64,000 bases of DNA from Trichosphaerium sp. ATCC 40318 (GCA_038496445.1 JALMLS010000605.1:62001-126000), one strand, 5' to 3'; numbered from the stretch's first letter, positions 1 through 11,799 are shown. Notes: generated by a model from the sequence alone, not told the origin. Program-made: numbers and translations.

Positions 1-1558
1 TTCTGAACATACAGTTGGCTCACTGACGCCATTCATAGCACATGTGAATACACCAAGTTTTAGTGGAGGAATCAATGCGATTTGTGATCTGTAACCGTTG
101 AGGAATCCTGCTTTTGATTTAATCCAGTATGGTGCTTGGTACTTCAATTCCCAAGGTTGACCATAACCTTGGTATCCATCTAACGCATAAGTGAGCCATT
201 GTTTCAATAGTTAAAGGTCAAGTACATGCCTCTATCTAAGATTACTGCGCTCATCATCTCGCGTATGGAGGAGCCATCAATGACCTGTCCTGAGGTTGCA
301 TTTGAGGCTTTGTTGTCGCGGAATAACATCTTCATCTACGGAATCATTAATACAGCACTTGTGGAATTTTTTTAATATTGTACGAGTTGCGCCATGCCGT
401 GAGCACTGCAAAACATGCCACCCATAGGATTACCCCAACCAAGATTTTCTATTGGTACTGCAGTTCCATCATGGATACCAACTGCCTAACGTATATTGTT
501 TAAGTTGGTGTTGGGTTGTAGTAATGATAGGTACCAGAGTTTGTTTTATTTTCTCATAGTCGAAGGTACACCCGTCCATTTGTAGAGGACCAAGTATATT
601 CTCTTCGACAAAAGACTCATACGTCTTACCAGTAACTTTCTCTATTAAAGAATCCATTAATAAATGTGACAAGCATGTACTGGATAACTGTACCTAGTGC
701 TCGTCCAAGCATGGCCAATCCCAAGTTTGAGTAATGTGGTCTTTCGTATTGAGGAAGTACAAGGTATCTTGACTGGAGACGCTCAAGAATTTCATCCTCA
801 GAGCATTTTATACCTTGGCTGTTCCAAACACATGGGATCTGGGTAATAGTCAGCGATGGTGCTATTTAGTGGTCATTGACATGCCTCTCTTTGTAAACCG
901 CTAGTGTGTGATGCAAGTTGCCTGAGAGTTATTGGCCTGTTAGTGTTGTATGGGTCTAACACTTTGAAACCAGGAATGTGTTTTGTTAAAGGATCTTCCA
1001 AGCTCACCTATTACGTTTTTTTGTATTGTATTATTCCATAAAAGGATGCGCACCTTTCCAGCATCACGTAGCGTGAACATCATAAGATCTGTGAATACCT
1101 TGGTGAGAGAAGCGAGTCTTACTCTAACAAAAAACAGTTGGCGTTAGTGGACACGTGAGTCTGCATTAAAAGCAGTGCTATCTTTCGTAGCGTACGGTGT
1201 GTGTTCGTTTGTTGGAAGGGAAGTGGCGTTGAAAGGATTTTGTTTGCCATAGCCCTGTATCATCGTCAAAAACGCGAATTTTACATTGAAAAGTACGTTA
1301 CCTTGCAAAATAGTATCTCTTGGTCGTACACTACGCACGAAACGAGGCTAGGGAGTTTTTCTGAAACTACCGCCTTTGTGAACAGCGCTACTTCATGTAA
1401 GTATATCATCGCCATACCAGCGTACCGTCTATGTCAGAAATGGCACTTTTGATGCTTTGGTCATTGATGTTTAATGGTACAGTGTCAGGGTACACGGGAC
1501 AGGAAGCGCTTACAAGCGTTATACACGCTAAAGCGGCAACGACTAGAAAGTTTAGCAT
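1..1558 (-). CDS. Secreted serine beta-lactamase-like hydrolase (partial, runs off the left edge)
   Basis: This is a multi-exon gene on the minus strand whose 3' end lies outside the window. The ATG at 1558 opens a clear signal peptide (MLNFLVVAALACITLVSASC). After two or three introns the protein shows the family's nucleophile motif S-x-x-K as LASLTKVFTDLM (near 1110), then PHYSNLGLAMLG (near 735) with the YSN motif. Next comes a stretch resembling the VTGKTYESFVEENILGPLQM segment (near 600), typical of LACTB/penicillin-binding-protein-like esterases. A further intron (donor GTACAATATT near 375) leads into the distal part, which still reads at the window edge. These enzymes are serine hydrolases acting on peptides or esters; the substrate here is unknown. 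The signal peptide points to the secretory route. The two visible catalytic motifs are intact, so I see no sign of a pseudogene. Confidence 0.82.
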
Positions 1559-1597
1559 TTATGCTTAACCAGTTTTGCTTAAGCTCCACATTGTGTC

Positions 1598-3098
1598 ATG
1601 CTTACTAGAGCGGCGTTGTATACGCGTGGCGGTCGTAGTGGTCGTTGGACAAACAGCAGAAGCTATGCTACACATTCATCTGGAAACAGTGGTCGTAGAA
1701 TACCAGGCGACATTGTGGAGCGCGTAATATATGCATAATAGTTACAGTAGATCATTTTTTTTTGTAGCCATCGTTTAAAACACTATTCAAATCAGCTGTG
1801 GGACAAAAGCGTATCGCTCAGGGCGATGTTACCTTTCCATTAAATGTCATGTTTCTAAACGGAGCACCTGGGTCCGGAAAGAGCACATATAGAGGAAAAA
1901 TAGCCTCCTCACTGGGTGAGTTCGCGTTCTAGAACTAAATCAAGGCTAAGCTTAGAAAAATAGGCATAAAAGCAGAACCTATTGTAATGTCTTCATTATT
2001 AAAGACACCAGAGGTAGTTTCTTTTCGTTCGTGATGTTTACATTGACAGATGATGTCTAGTTCGAAGCCATAAAAGACAGAGGAGAGTTAATTGACTGTG
2101 CTGACGTAACCTCTGCATTGCTCAAGGAGTTGACAAAATCAAAGTACGCTCATGGCGCAATTGTAGATGGCTATCCCAGGTACACATGATTCAAGACAGT
2201 TTGCATTGTAAAGTCGTGGTTTTGATTTAATTCCATTTTTAAGGACGGAACGGCAAATAGATTACATGCATCAGATGTACGCCGGTATACCGCCTCCACC
2301 ATCCAAAAAGAGGCAATTCAACATAGTAGTCATATTTGTAAACGAGCCAACGAGTGTTATAAGGTTAGTACACTGACACACGAACATTCTGTTTGCTTGT
2401 TTTGACATTTCAACAGGCAGAGTTTCCGTGGCACGGTGTACTCATTTAGGAATCAGAAAGATAAGGGTAGACTCGCAAAGGTATGCACGTTCACCAATTT
2501 GTGTCGTTTGGTTGTACTGAATCCCTGTTTCTAGCCTGAGGACTATGAGGGATTACGCAAAACTGACCTGGAGCCAGAATTAGCACAAAAGCGTTATCAA
2601 GTATTTAAAAAAGATTATGATGCAATTACTAGAGTAACAAAAAAATATCCTTTATACTTTAATTCTGATAAATGGCGCTTGTTTTTAATCGATGGGTCTA
2701 AGAAGGGATCTCTAAAAGTTGGCCATATAAGCAAGGAGGTTAACTTAAAGTACGTTGGCGCACAGATGTCTGAACAGTTGAGGTTATCACCAACACAGGC
2801 TTCAAAACTACAAAGTGATATTCTCGCAAACTGGCAATACGAACTCGAACGTGAGCCTGGACCAGAAGACTTGTATGATTCCGCAGAGCTGACAAGTGAG
2901 TTCAGTGAATTTAAGGCACAACAAGAAGCAGAGATGAGAGATCCTGAAGCGCAGAAACGATTGAGGGAGGAACTTAAAAATGCAAAAGCAATGAAGGTTG
3001 CTGAGGAGAAAGGAGAAATAGAATACAAGCTCGCTTCTGAAGCAACACCTGAGGATTTAAATAGCGATCCACCTAAGAGAAAGCCTGTAGCACTTTGA
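1598..3098 (+). CDS. Adenylate-kinase-like P-loop nucleotide kinase, probably mitochondrial
   Basis: The ATG at 1598 begins a basic, Arg/Ser/Tyr-rich leader (MLTRAALYTRGGRSGRW) that looks like a mitochondrial targeting peptide. After an intron ending near 1763, the exon at about 1845-1890 encodes NVMFLNGAPGSGKST, a perfect Walker A loop in the adenylate kinase context. Later exons give ELIDCADVTSALLKELTK, HGAIVDGYPR (the NMP-binding DG[FY]PR motif) and a region equivalent to the LID around 2440-2480. The C-terminal exon (2600-3098) adds a coiled, acidic extension (FKAQQEAEMRDPEAQKRLRE) not found in short adenylate kinases. The likely reaction is phosphotransfer between NTP and NMP; nucleotide specificity cannot be read from the sequence. 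It sits head-to-head with the hydrolase at 1558, with 39 bp between start codons. Confidence 0.8.
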
Positions 3099-3641
3099 TA
3101 AGCTATATGGGCGTATACTGTTTAATAAATACCAGGTACTTGCAGAGCTGTCAGGTTTGGATTTACCTTCAAGATAAATGCCTTAACTGGCACTCGGTTC
3201 AGGTGTACGTGCCAGAACAGTAGTAACTACGGTTTGGGACAGCTAATGGTGCGTAAAAACTTTGTTTGTGGTACTTGCTCGCTGTTTTATTGTTAACGAT
3301 ACACACATTTTACTGGGACAAACCAATTTTTAGCGTATTGTTTGTTTTTGAGTACTACATGGTGCTGACGAAGAAAGTACATGGTACTTATTACCTAATG
3401 TTCTTTGGATTATTCACAGTGCGGCAAAATTAAAACTCCGCACCTAGTTCATTTGTAGGCCTACGGTTAGTTTATTATCGTAACATTTCATAAATAGGAT
3501 AAGTAAATTGTTACGATTGTAAAGTTGTTCTGCCACGTATTGAAAGCTTGTGTAGGTGTGCGAGATTGTGGCGGTCCATCACATTTTTTGAATGTCCGTG
3601 TACTTCTTGCTAAGTTGTCCAACCACAAAGAGCGCGGGCTA
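3099..3641. other. Intergenic stretch
   Basis: This stretch lies between the kinase stop and the lectin start. It is AT-rich with T-tracts, and I see no convincing coding exon or RNA gene. It should hold the kinase 3' UTR and the lectin-gene promoter. Confidence 0.5.
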
Positions 3642-5541
3642 ATGGCAAACAGTTTCCACGTGATTTTTGTAATGACGGTTATGTACTGTTGTCTTATAGT
3701 ACGAAGCGTGGAGACATCTTCCTGCATATGGAATGGTAAACTGTATTCTTTACGTGCAGTACAACCAGGCAATGAGTGGGAAAGCGAATGCGCGGCTGAA
3801 GGTAAATAAAACGGGTTGATGTTATAATTAAATACTCACGCTGTACAGGCTTCTCGCCACTAGCTATTGATAATCTGGTAGAAGCAGCTGTTATATCTTC
3901 GCTTTCGGAGGTGCTTTTCAGAAAAGTTTTAAATTACATCGCTCACGAAGTTCAATACTTAGGACATTAGAGTTCAAGCATCTGTAGCTTCGAGTGCGTT
4001 ATATTGGGATGCCAATGGCGCTCAAGTCGATGAATTACTCTTCAGTCAGGATTTTGCCTACTGGCGTACTCAGAGAGCTTCATGTATATCCATGATAGAT
4101 GGGGTACGATACAGATTTGTTTTAACGCTAACAATTACGAAAGGTTCTCGTTGACGCTTGCGAAAGCAGTGCATTTGTATGCGAGAGACCTTCAACTATG
4201 GATGACGATGGCGTTGCGCCATGCGTACCAGAACACTCGCAAAAAACGTGTGATAGTGCCTACAGTTTTGATGGTGAGTGCAATCGGTCACGTGATTTCT
4301 AATAATTTTTGTAACTTCTCACGTGTTGCTAAAGGTCATTGTTATGAGATTTTGGATACTGGAATGTTGACACAAGTTGTTGCTCAGGCTCAATGCATGA
4401 AACAAGGTGGATACTTAGCTGTTATTACGTCAGCTGAAGAAAGCGCACATGCAAATAGTTTGGCGTCCGGAGGTTTAGTGTGGATAGGGTTGATTACGCC
4501 CGATGCTTTAAACTTTAATTTTACATGGGTATTTACATCGAGTGTAATAAGCTTCCTAAATTTGATCAACTGTTTAGGCTGTAACTAATGAGGATGTCGG
4601 CTATGGTTCAGTTTTGGGTCAAAACCCTTGGCAGACACCTCAGCCTCCACGATTGTTGACAGATGGTGTTTACGAAGGATGCGTTGGCATGTGAGTGTAT
4701 TTTTTATCGCATTTTTCGTTCTCTTACTTTTATTAATAAGACGATATGGCAATTGGGAGGATTGGTACTGTAGTACCCACCGGTATGATCTACTATTCGA
4801 AGACCACAAAGCTCTTTGCGAATTTCCTCCACCACCTTCCCCAACTCTAGAACCTGTTGCGCCTACATTACAACCTGTTGTTCCTACATTAGAACCTGTT
4901 AATCCTACACCGGAACCAATTGCATCTCAATCTGATATCGTAATTATTGATGGTTGGACTTTCTTGTTCTTTGTAATACTGATAAAGTTAGGTCTGTTTG
5001 AACCAGGATATGAAGTTATAGTTTTAACCCCTTATCTCGTAAAAGGCAAGTTAACTTGACTTGGGTTATATTTTTTTTTTTGAACTAAAGAATACATTTC
5101 AACAGGGAACGTTTCGTTCTCAGGAACATTTGTCAAGGTATGATAGTTATATTCTAATAGGTGTACTTGATTGATGGTATTTGATAGGTGAGGATAGGTA
5201 ATACCACTTTCGAAGTACAGGGCTGTATTGATGGCAGTTTTACAGTAGATCTTTCTACGTTAAGGGTAAGCATAAACCTCCATCATCATTCGAATTAATC
5301 GGGCTTGAAGGGAGGTTCTTTTGTGTTACAACAGCAAAAAAACTGCCAAATTGTAACCCCAAAGATACAAGCGGCAGATGGTCAATGTGCTCAACTAGAG
5401 TCAACTCATTCAACTATTCACAGTTTTTTCCTTATCAAGTCGTTTGATTGCACTTCTTCCAGTGTATCACGTGTGCACGTGATTAATGTGATTATAATAT
5501 ATTTAATAATTGGGTTGTGCTGTATCACTATAGCTTCTTAA
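3642..5541 (+). CDS. Membrane-anchored protein with two C-type lectin-like domains
   Basis: The ATG at 3642 starts a signal peptide (MANSFHVIFVMTVMYCCLIV). A first lectin-like unit begins with SSCIWNGKLYSLRAV and ends with DACESSAFVCERP, the usual C-terminal Cys signature of C-type lectins; an intron (donor GTACGATACA near 4103) lies just before it. After another intron a second unit begins GHCYEILDTGMLTQVVAQAQ and continues GGYLAVITSAEE and GGLVWIGL. It finishes GNWEDWYC ... ALCEFPPPP, matching the WIGL, W-x-D-x-x-C and CE landmarks. A Pro/Thr/Glu-Pro linker follows (about 4825-4930), then a further extracellular segment in small exons. A hydrophobic C-terminus (VINVIIIYLIIGLCC, about 5490) gives a membrane anchor or GPI-type signal. 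The likely role is carbohydrate or prey/cell-surface recognition; the ligand is unknown. Exon joins after 4950 are less certain. Confidence 0.75.
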
Positions 5542-5959
5542 ATGTTCAATAAAACGGAGTAGTTTGTTCACTACTTGAACTGTACCTTTGCCGTTTTTAG
5601 AACTGCCAAGAAACTGGGAGCTTAGTACATTTTCGTGATAGCACTTTGTAAATTTCTCTAACTTACATCCTTCTGCCTTACTTTTATGCCAAATCCTTCG
5701 TTTGAAGGTGTTTATTATAGTGAACATTCGTTATTCAACATTACAAATAACAGTATCGCACTGAATTACACCGTTCTTTTTCATTAGTCAGATAGAGAGC
5801 ATTGTTGAACGTCTAAGCGAATGTGTAATGAACTGGACTAAGCTATCATGCAACAGTGCAAACTGTTTAATAAAGTTCTGCAACATACTTTGTGCACATG
5901 GTAAAACTAGTCCCAAACCACTTTGTAGACGTAAAGTATGAATCATTAAGCTTTATATT
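5542..5959. other. Intergenic stretch between convergent genes, one weak coding-like segment
   Basis: The minus strand at about 5545-5725 reads KAEGCKLEKFTKCYHENVLS and onward without a stop. No start, splice context or homology could be assigned. It may be chance or a remnant. Otherwise I see only 3' flanks of the two convergent genes. Confidence 0.3.
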
Positions 5960-6893
5960 TTAATTACAAGGGAGTTTGTATGTATACAATTCACAATTTC
6001 GGAGAGGAACACCTGCTCTGTTATCTTCATCAGTAAGAAAAATATCAAAAAAGTCGTAGTGGCTAAAAACTATTATGTTCTTTTCAGGGATTTCTTCAGC
6101 TAGGTATTTTTTGAAACCATTAACTCGTACTAAATGGTTTCATTAACAGTTTTCACATCTTGGTTGGAATTGTTACCTTCAAAGTGTGCTTGAGGTTCAA
6201 TAAACTCTTCATGATTAGCACAACGTGCGCTAAACGCTTTAAAGTACTCGTCATTAACATCTGACATAGCATTGAAGTTGTACCACCAGTGGTGTTTAAG
6301 AGACGAACAATCCAAACTTGGAAACTTTGCTACCAATTGTGGAGGATGCCTTTTTGTTTAAACACGTGATAAGTAACGTGTTTGTATGTTTTACAAACGT
6401 ACCTTCCAATATCACAGGTCGATTCAAGGCGTTCAGTGGTGCGTGGATCTAGACAAACTGGCGAGGTTCAGCATAATGTTGTCGTTTGGATTCTTACTTT
6501 TTTGGGCTATTGATGCTTTCAGCGCTTCCTCCACTGGTTTCCCTTTTTTGTACAAATGTCAAAAAAACTATTGTAAAATTGAGTACCTGTCAGGGCGATT
6601 AACGACGTCTGAATGGCTCTAGATAACGGACTGCATATTATTTTATCAAAATGGAGCGCTTTTAGCGCCTGATGTAACTCTGTGTTTGTTTTTAGGTAGA
6701 AATATACTAACGTAGTAAACCTTTAGCTTCTTTTACACCTTGTTGCGTTATGTCGCAATCTCTTAGGTTTTTATCGCATTTCGTGTTCTCATTCTCCTTT
6801 TATTGTTCAGGTTGTATTTACAGGTAAAATAGTGCGTACAGATACATTATACAGTGATTGAGCGTGTCTCACACAATAAACTGTCTTGTACAT
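5960..6893 (-). CDS. Histidine phosphatase superfamily (phosphoglycerate-mutase-like) protein
   Basis: The ATG at 6893 gives MYKTVYCVRHAQSLYN, with the catalytic R-H-A/G signature at residues 9-11. Later exons give DCDITQQGVKEAK, then ALHFDKIICSPLSRAIQTSL, the second conserved Ser-Pro-Leu-x-Arg motif. Next comes TTERLESTCDIGRHPPQL and finally EKNIIVFSHYDFFDIFL, where S-H supplies the second catalytic histidine, ending at a stop at 5960. Two apparent frameshifts (near 6455 and 6135) vanish when introns of 43 and 47 nt are placed (GTAAGA...CCAG and GTAACA...TTTAG), so the gene looks intact. The fold and catalytic residues are clear. Whether it acts on a sugar phosphate, inositol phosphate or protein is not. 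The closest match in style is the eukaryotic cytosolic PGM-like group that carries a WW segment (KHHWWYNF). Confidence 0.82.
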
Positions 6894-7404
6894 GCTTCAC
6901 CAAGTGAAATAGGATTAAGTTACTTGGTTCACTGGAATTCGGCCTAGGTTATTCAGGTTTCAAACGTAAAGCACGTGATTCTGTGCCCACTGAATGTCGA
7001 ACATCATTATTGCAACGAGCTGCTTTCAGCTTACATAGCACGGATAATAATTTTTTTTTGTTGCAAGATCCGAATTCGCACTTTTTTCCAATTTCAGCAA
7101 GAAGAAAGAAAGTGTTTTTTGTCATATAAAAAGATAACCAACAATTTGCTTAATTTCTGAGGTACTCTGTAATGGTGCCTAGCCCAGTACTCTTAGTAAA
7201 AAGGTGCGCATGGAACTATGGTTTCGGATGATTAGTAATACAAGCAATGAACACCAAATTGATATGTGCCTAGATTCAAGCTATGGCAAGTTAGTTATGT
7301 ATCACTCAGACAACATCATATCGCCGATAACAGCTATGGTATTAATGCGTCAGTAATCTTAAGTGTATTTACAAGTTTTGTTGGGGGTTTCTCTCTCTTC
7401 TGCT
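6894..7404. other. Intergenic stretch
   Basis: Upstream of the phosphatase and downstream of MPP6 on the minus strand. It contains one CACGTGAT motif (about 6972) and T-rich tracts. I see no convincing gene. Confidence 0.45.
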
Positions 7405-7985
7405 TCAATTAGTATTGTTGTTATCTTGAGATACTCGCCGTTTCTTCTGACGCCGTTGTTGAGAGGAACGCCTGTCTTTTTTACGAGTTTGTTGTTTTCT
7501 TTTCTTGTCAGGGAGTCTGTAAGCATCTAAACGGTTGACAAAGCTTGATATATTGGTGTCTGCTTCTTTTTCATGGTTGACATGCGTCACTTTTTTGGGT
7601 GTCTTCTTTTTCTTTGTTTTACCGTTGCTAGGCTCAAACGCCTTGTTAAAGTTACCAAATGACCGTCTGCCTGTCCCTTTCATAACACTGGACTCTTCTA
7701 AAACTACTAACCTGAATGGAGTTATTAACGCGTAATTCACGGTTTAGGTGTGTTTACCCTGCGCTAGAAGCGCCTGACGACCACATTGCATTTTTTAATT
7801 CATTTTCTCGCTCTGTTCTTGCCTGTAACTTGTCATCTACTATTTGCTGTTATAAGTTATACCTGCGCTCGTTCCTCGGCTTCTTTGGTACGCTGCATAA
7901 AGCGCATTCTGAGCACATTCGTTGATAATGTTGTGGACTTCCGCCTCTTCGGTTGTGCGTCTACTGGAGCTGCTACTTCCTCCAT
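7405..7985 (-). CDS. MPHOSPH6: M-phase phosphoprotein 6 (MPP6) family, nuclear exosome cofactor
   Basis: The ATG at 7985 opens MEEVAAPVDAQPKRRKS followed by LSTNVLRMRFMQR, the hallmark N-terminal motif of MPP6 (known form L-S-x-x-x-L-x-M-K-F-M-Q-R). The second landmark, GTGRRSFGNFNKAFE, corresponds to the conserved R-x-S-F-x-G-F-N-P block. A Lys/Arg-rich tail ends at 7405. Two introns fit: 40 nt (GTATAA...TTACAG) after ...EERAQ and about 46 nt before LVVLEESS. MPP6 docks on RRP40 of the nuclear RNA exosome and helps recruit MTR4 for 5.8S rRNA 3' processing; it acts in nucleolus and nucleoplasm. An alternative 16-nt intron was considered and dropped because the 40-nt intron keeps frame. Confidence 0.8.
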
Positions 7986-8044
7986 CCTAAATTGTGAACT
8001 AAGGTTCGTTTAAAAAACTTAACATTTTCTGTATTAAGCTTTAG

Positions 8045-9275
8045 ATGGCCGAGGAACTACCCGTAGATCCTGTAGTGTATGCAGTATTATTTGTAGCGGC
8101 GATTTTGGGTATATTAGGTGCTTTAACGGCCGTGTGGTATCTTGCCGTCCCAAATGAGGAGGAAGAAGAAAAGCCAAAGGTTTGGTAGTATTTTACGTTT
8201 GTACTTTAACTTTAATTACAGAAGTACGCTAAATTACGTTTATATACCACTCAAACATACATAGACGCTCTAGAAGGAAGAAAAAGCGCCGTACAGGAGG
8301 TTTAGGGAGAATGCCAGCAAACCAGCACGCAGCCGGCGGTGAAGTGGCTCAAGAAGTACAAGGTGTGCCAAGGAGGCTTTATACGCTGTGATTTTATATG
8401 ACACGTAACGTAATTCATTGACACGTATTCAGATCAGCCAGTTCCAGAGCAACTTCGCAGACGTAAGACTGGTGGTAAGGTAGAGGAGAAGCGGGAAGAA
8501 AGGAGGCAAATGCGTCAAGCACGAGCACAGCAACGGGACCAACAAAGGAGTGCCAAATACGACAAGTACTATCAACACTGTTCTTTTTACCTTGTGTTAA
8601 TCGTACAAAGAATGGAACGCAGCATTGATCATATGAATAAAAAAGAGGAAGATCAGGAAGTTGCAGACCGAGAAATGGTACAATCTTAAGAAATTAAGTG
8701 ATTCTTTACTCTTTTGTGCTGTTTTTTGCACGTGAAACGTTTCGGTGTTTGTTGTTTACAAACAGTCTTAATAATGGTACATAGAATGAGGCTCTAGAGA
8801 AACAGCGTGAAGAAGAAGCGCGTAAGAAAGAAGCCGAGTATCTTGCTTGGAAGGATACTATTGAAGTTCAAGAAGAAGGCACGGATGCACTTACGGAAGA
8901 ACAGAAAGACACTGTACACAAGCAATTGATGGACCACTTGCAGGTACTTTTTCATTTGCATATATCTCCGTAACCCAGCTCTAGAATAACACAGTGGCAT
9001 ACATTGAGGAACTGAGCGCTGAATACAACCTTAACACTCAAGAGGTGGCTTCTAAAATTAAGGAGTTACAAGAGACAGGTTTGATTCATGGAGTATTTGA
9101 CGAGCGAGGAAAATGGTGAGCCTTTTGGTGTTAAATAAATTCACTAACAACGTTATGTAGGATACGTGTAACAGAAGAAGAACAAGAACAACTCCTAAAG
9201 TATGTTTCTGATAAAGGACGTGTTAGTATTTCCGAGATCACTCAGAAAATCAACACGATACTCCAAACAGAGTGA
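8045..9275 (+). CDS. DDRGK1: DDRGK domain-containing protein 1 (UFBP1), UFMylation ligase component
   Basis: The ATG at 8045 starts a short lumenal segment and one membrane helix (VVYAVLFVAAILGILGALTA). A long charged, coiled middle follows over several exons (RRRKTGGKVEEKREERRQMR; KQREEEARKKEAEYLAW). The C-terminal PCI/winged-helix region reads TVAYIEELSAEYNLNTQEVA, LQETGLIHGVFDERGKWIRV and DKGRVSISEITQKIN, then stops at 9275. The family's DDRGK motif is present as DERGK. In animals and plants DDRGK1 is an ER-anchored partner of UFL1 and CDK5RAP3 in the UFM1 E3 ligase, modifying ribosomes and supporting ER-phagy. Length and domain order fit the family. Its presence implies that this organism has a UFM1 pathway. 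Confidence 0.88.
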
Positions 9276-9407
9276 GTAAACTAAAAGGAGTTTTGTAAAT
9301 AAACCATCATTGCATTCAATTCTGGGGAGTTGTTTTCAATGAATCCGGCATTTTTACTGTAGACATGATAGCGTAAACATTGGAGTCATAAATATCTCAG
9401 AAACAAA

Positions 9408-11224
9408 ATGGTAGCAGCTCGTCTTCACTTAGGAGTAAGTTTTTTTAGAAGAACGAGATAGCTGACGTTTGTAGGTTGGTTGGGTGCTTAGGCAAATATT
9501 ATTACTTACAATCATTATCGTCATTGTGCATGGATGCTGTAAGTCTCTTTGTTGTTACCATAACATCTAATAAGTCTTTTTTATTACAGATTCAGGAGCC
9601 TCAGGAAGTTGTAGTCTTACTTTGGGCGATGACTACAATTTGCTTGCCGACACAACGATCGGTGGTTCTGGAGGGGATTTTGTAGTTTCGACAAACGACT
9701 CTATCGTATTAGACCCAGTAGAAGCTCACCTTCTCAGTAGTCGTACGTATACCCTCCATTAACACTACTATGGAAACTACCAACGATGTAGAATTACGTG
9801 TGCTATTCGATATAGACTACAGTGGCGCTGTTTTGCGATTTTACTCGTTGCTTCATGCTACCGTCCCTGAAATGACGCTTAATTGTACTTTCGATTCTGA
9901 CATTGTTTCTGGTACGCCAACACGATAGTTATTGCCGTTAATGCCACATAGGTTTTCGCGTAGTTGAACACTCAACATCCTCCAAACCTCAAACATCTGT
10001 GACTGGAAACTCTTTTACTATTCATCTAGCACCAACTGCATTAGAACTAGGCAAGCGATATGAGGTTTCATTCAAATGTTCAATGTGCGCGTACACGAGC
10101 ATTCTTGATGGCCAATGGAGAAACCCCAGCACCTGGATATCTACTGGAAGCATAGAAAGTGATGTAGGATACCCTATAGGCAATTGCAAGGCTTTTATCG
10201 CAAATGGATGTATAGTCTCCTTTTCGAACGAGTCGCTATCGTCAGATCGAAGTATTGCATTGGACAACATTCTAGTCAACGAGAACGCAACGCTTATCGT
10301 AGGTACCAACGCACAAGAGTATCTTATACACGCAACCGAGATAAGGGTAGAGGAAACAGGCACAATACAGCACACTTACGAGGTATGTCCAACTTTGAAC
10401 TTTTTTGTTCTCGAGCCAGCTGACTTTTTAGTAGGGTCAAATATTGACAGATATACTCGTTAACAGTGGTTTCTATTTCGCTCCATACTGTCACGAACTG
10501 AGAGGTGGTCTTGCGGTATATGAATATCTTTACAATGATGGAGACTGGCAAGTTGGTTTTCTAACACTACAGCCGGGAGATAGTACGCTGGCGATTGAAG
10601 GTACATTATTATATTTTCCAATGTCGTTCTTGAGAAAGCAATGTATTGATTGTTGTGTAGGTAGCTTTTCTTGTTGTTCAGAGTGCATCATTAGACAGAT
10701 AAGCATGCGCACTGGAACTTACGACATAGTTTCAGGGACATCTATATGTGTAGATACACTTGAGCTTCCTGAGGCAGCAACCGTGAACTTGAAGATTTCT
10801 AAAACAAAAAATGAAGAGTTAGTACTAAGAGTCAAGTCTTTTAAGACAGCACCACTTGGTATTGGACAAACAATAATAGACGCAGGATGTGGAAACATAC
10901 GCGTTGAACCAATAGACGATGAACAAACTGAACTATCGTATTTTTGCGGTGAGGATAAAATAGAAAATGCTTTAATTTGGCAGGTTAACACGTGCGTTTT
11001 GAAATTGATCACGTGACTTGTCAACTTACTTTTTTTCATGCAGTTTTTCTGTTGATCCGTCGCTCTCACTTGTACTGGCTGATAGTAGTCATGATGGGTG
11101 GTTTGTCGTTCGTGGAGAGTATTCACATGGCAGTGATACTGTACTTAAAAATGGATCCAGTACCTTGCTTGGTGGAGCAGATGGCAAACTCATTGTAGAA
11201 GAAAGAACAATTCCTTGTGAATAA
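9408..11224 (+). CDS. Secreted/type II membrane protein of unknown family
   Basis: The ATG at 9408 gives MVAARLHLG. After an intron (GTAAGT...TTGTAG) a strong hydrophobic segment follows (VLRQILLLTIIIVIVHGC), acting as signal peptide or anchor. The exported part is split over at least five exons: GASGSCSLTLGDDYNLLADT, then DVELRVLFDIDYSGAVLRFY, KRYEVSFKCSMCAYTSILDG, TGTYDIVSGTSICVDTLELP and DSSHDGWFVVRGEYSHGSDT, ending ERTIPCE at 11224. Cysteines are regularly spaced and N-glycosylation sequons occur. The beta-rich texture suggests an extracellular beta-sandwich or parallel-beta protein, but I recognise no family. It belongs to the window's set of surface proteins. Confidence 0.6.
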
Positions 11225-11355
11225 AGTATTAATAACGCGTTCTTGAGACTCTTAACAAAGTGTTGTTCAGTGGAGTTACTCGTGGTGTTCAATGAATGTA
11301 GTTTATTAATTTTATATCATTATTTATATTCTACTCCAAGCACTACAACAACTTG

Positions 11356-11799
11356 ATGAATTTGTTCAAGGACGCAATTAACTGGGTCAATGATATGCAG
11401 ACACTGCCGTTAGGCGTTCAAATATGGGCAAATATATTTCCATTCCCTCAGTTGTGGGGACCACTATTGCTGGTTCTGTTTAACGGCAGTTCGTTGTACA
11501 GCGCAATAGGACTCATTCTGGCATCTCGATTGGCAAGCTTTGTGATAATGATACAGCTGCACAAGCGTATTGGTTTGTCTAAATGGATGGGACCTGCTGG
11601 ACACTTTTTTTATCTTGTCGTTGCGCCGTACATACACTTTACACTTCTTCCTACCGTTACAGATGGTCGGGAACGTATTTTGATCTATCACTTCTTGTGG
11701 ACGACATACGTTGCCTTGGTCCTGGATACGTTAGAAGTAGCGAGATATGTAATTACAGGCAAAATGCCAAAGTACCAAATTAAACCCAAAACTAGCTGA
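11356..11799 (+). CDS. Small intronless multipass membrane protein, bacterial-type family
   Basis: This is a single uninterrupted exon from the ATG at 11356 to a stop at 11799 (147 aa). It has three to four hydrophobic segments: a first around LWGPLLLVLFNGSSLYSAIG, another at SRLASFVIMIQL, one at FFYLVVAPYIHFTLLP, and VALVLDTLEVARYVITG near the end. From memory of the family, the pattern NWVN-x-LPLGVQIW at the start and a D-x-x-E/D-V-x-R-Y terminal helix resembles small uncharacterised membrane proteins common in marine bacteria. That resemblance is inference. Being intronless among intron-rich neighbours fits a late arrival or retroposition, though it is short. Function is unknown. Confidence 0.65.
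   Translation: MNLFKDAINWVNDMQTLPLGVQIWANIFPFPQLWGPLLLVLFNGSSLYSAIGLILASRLASFVIMIQLHKRIGLSKWMGPAGHFFYLVVAPYIHFTLLPTVTDGRERILIYHFLWTTYVALVLDTLEVARYVITGKMPKYQIKPKTS

Noticed and set aside
5960-6893. Histidine phosphatase as a pseudogene with two frameshifts
   Set aside because: Both frame breaks are explained by ordinary GT-AG introns of 43 and 47 nt, and all catalytic motifs are intact.
7830-7865. A 16-nt ultrashort intron in MPP6
   Set aside because: A 40-nt intron from the same donor to a later AG also keeps frame and fits the usual intron size here.
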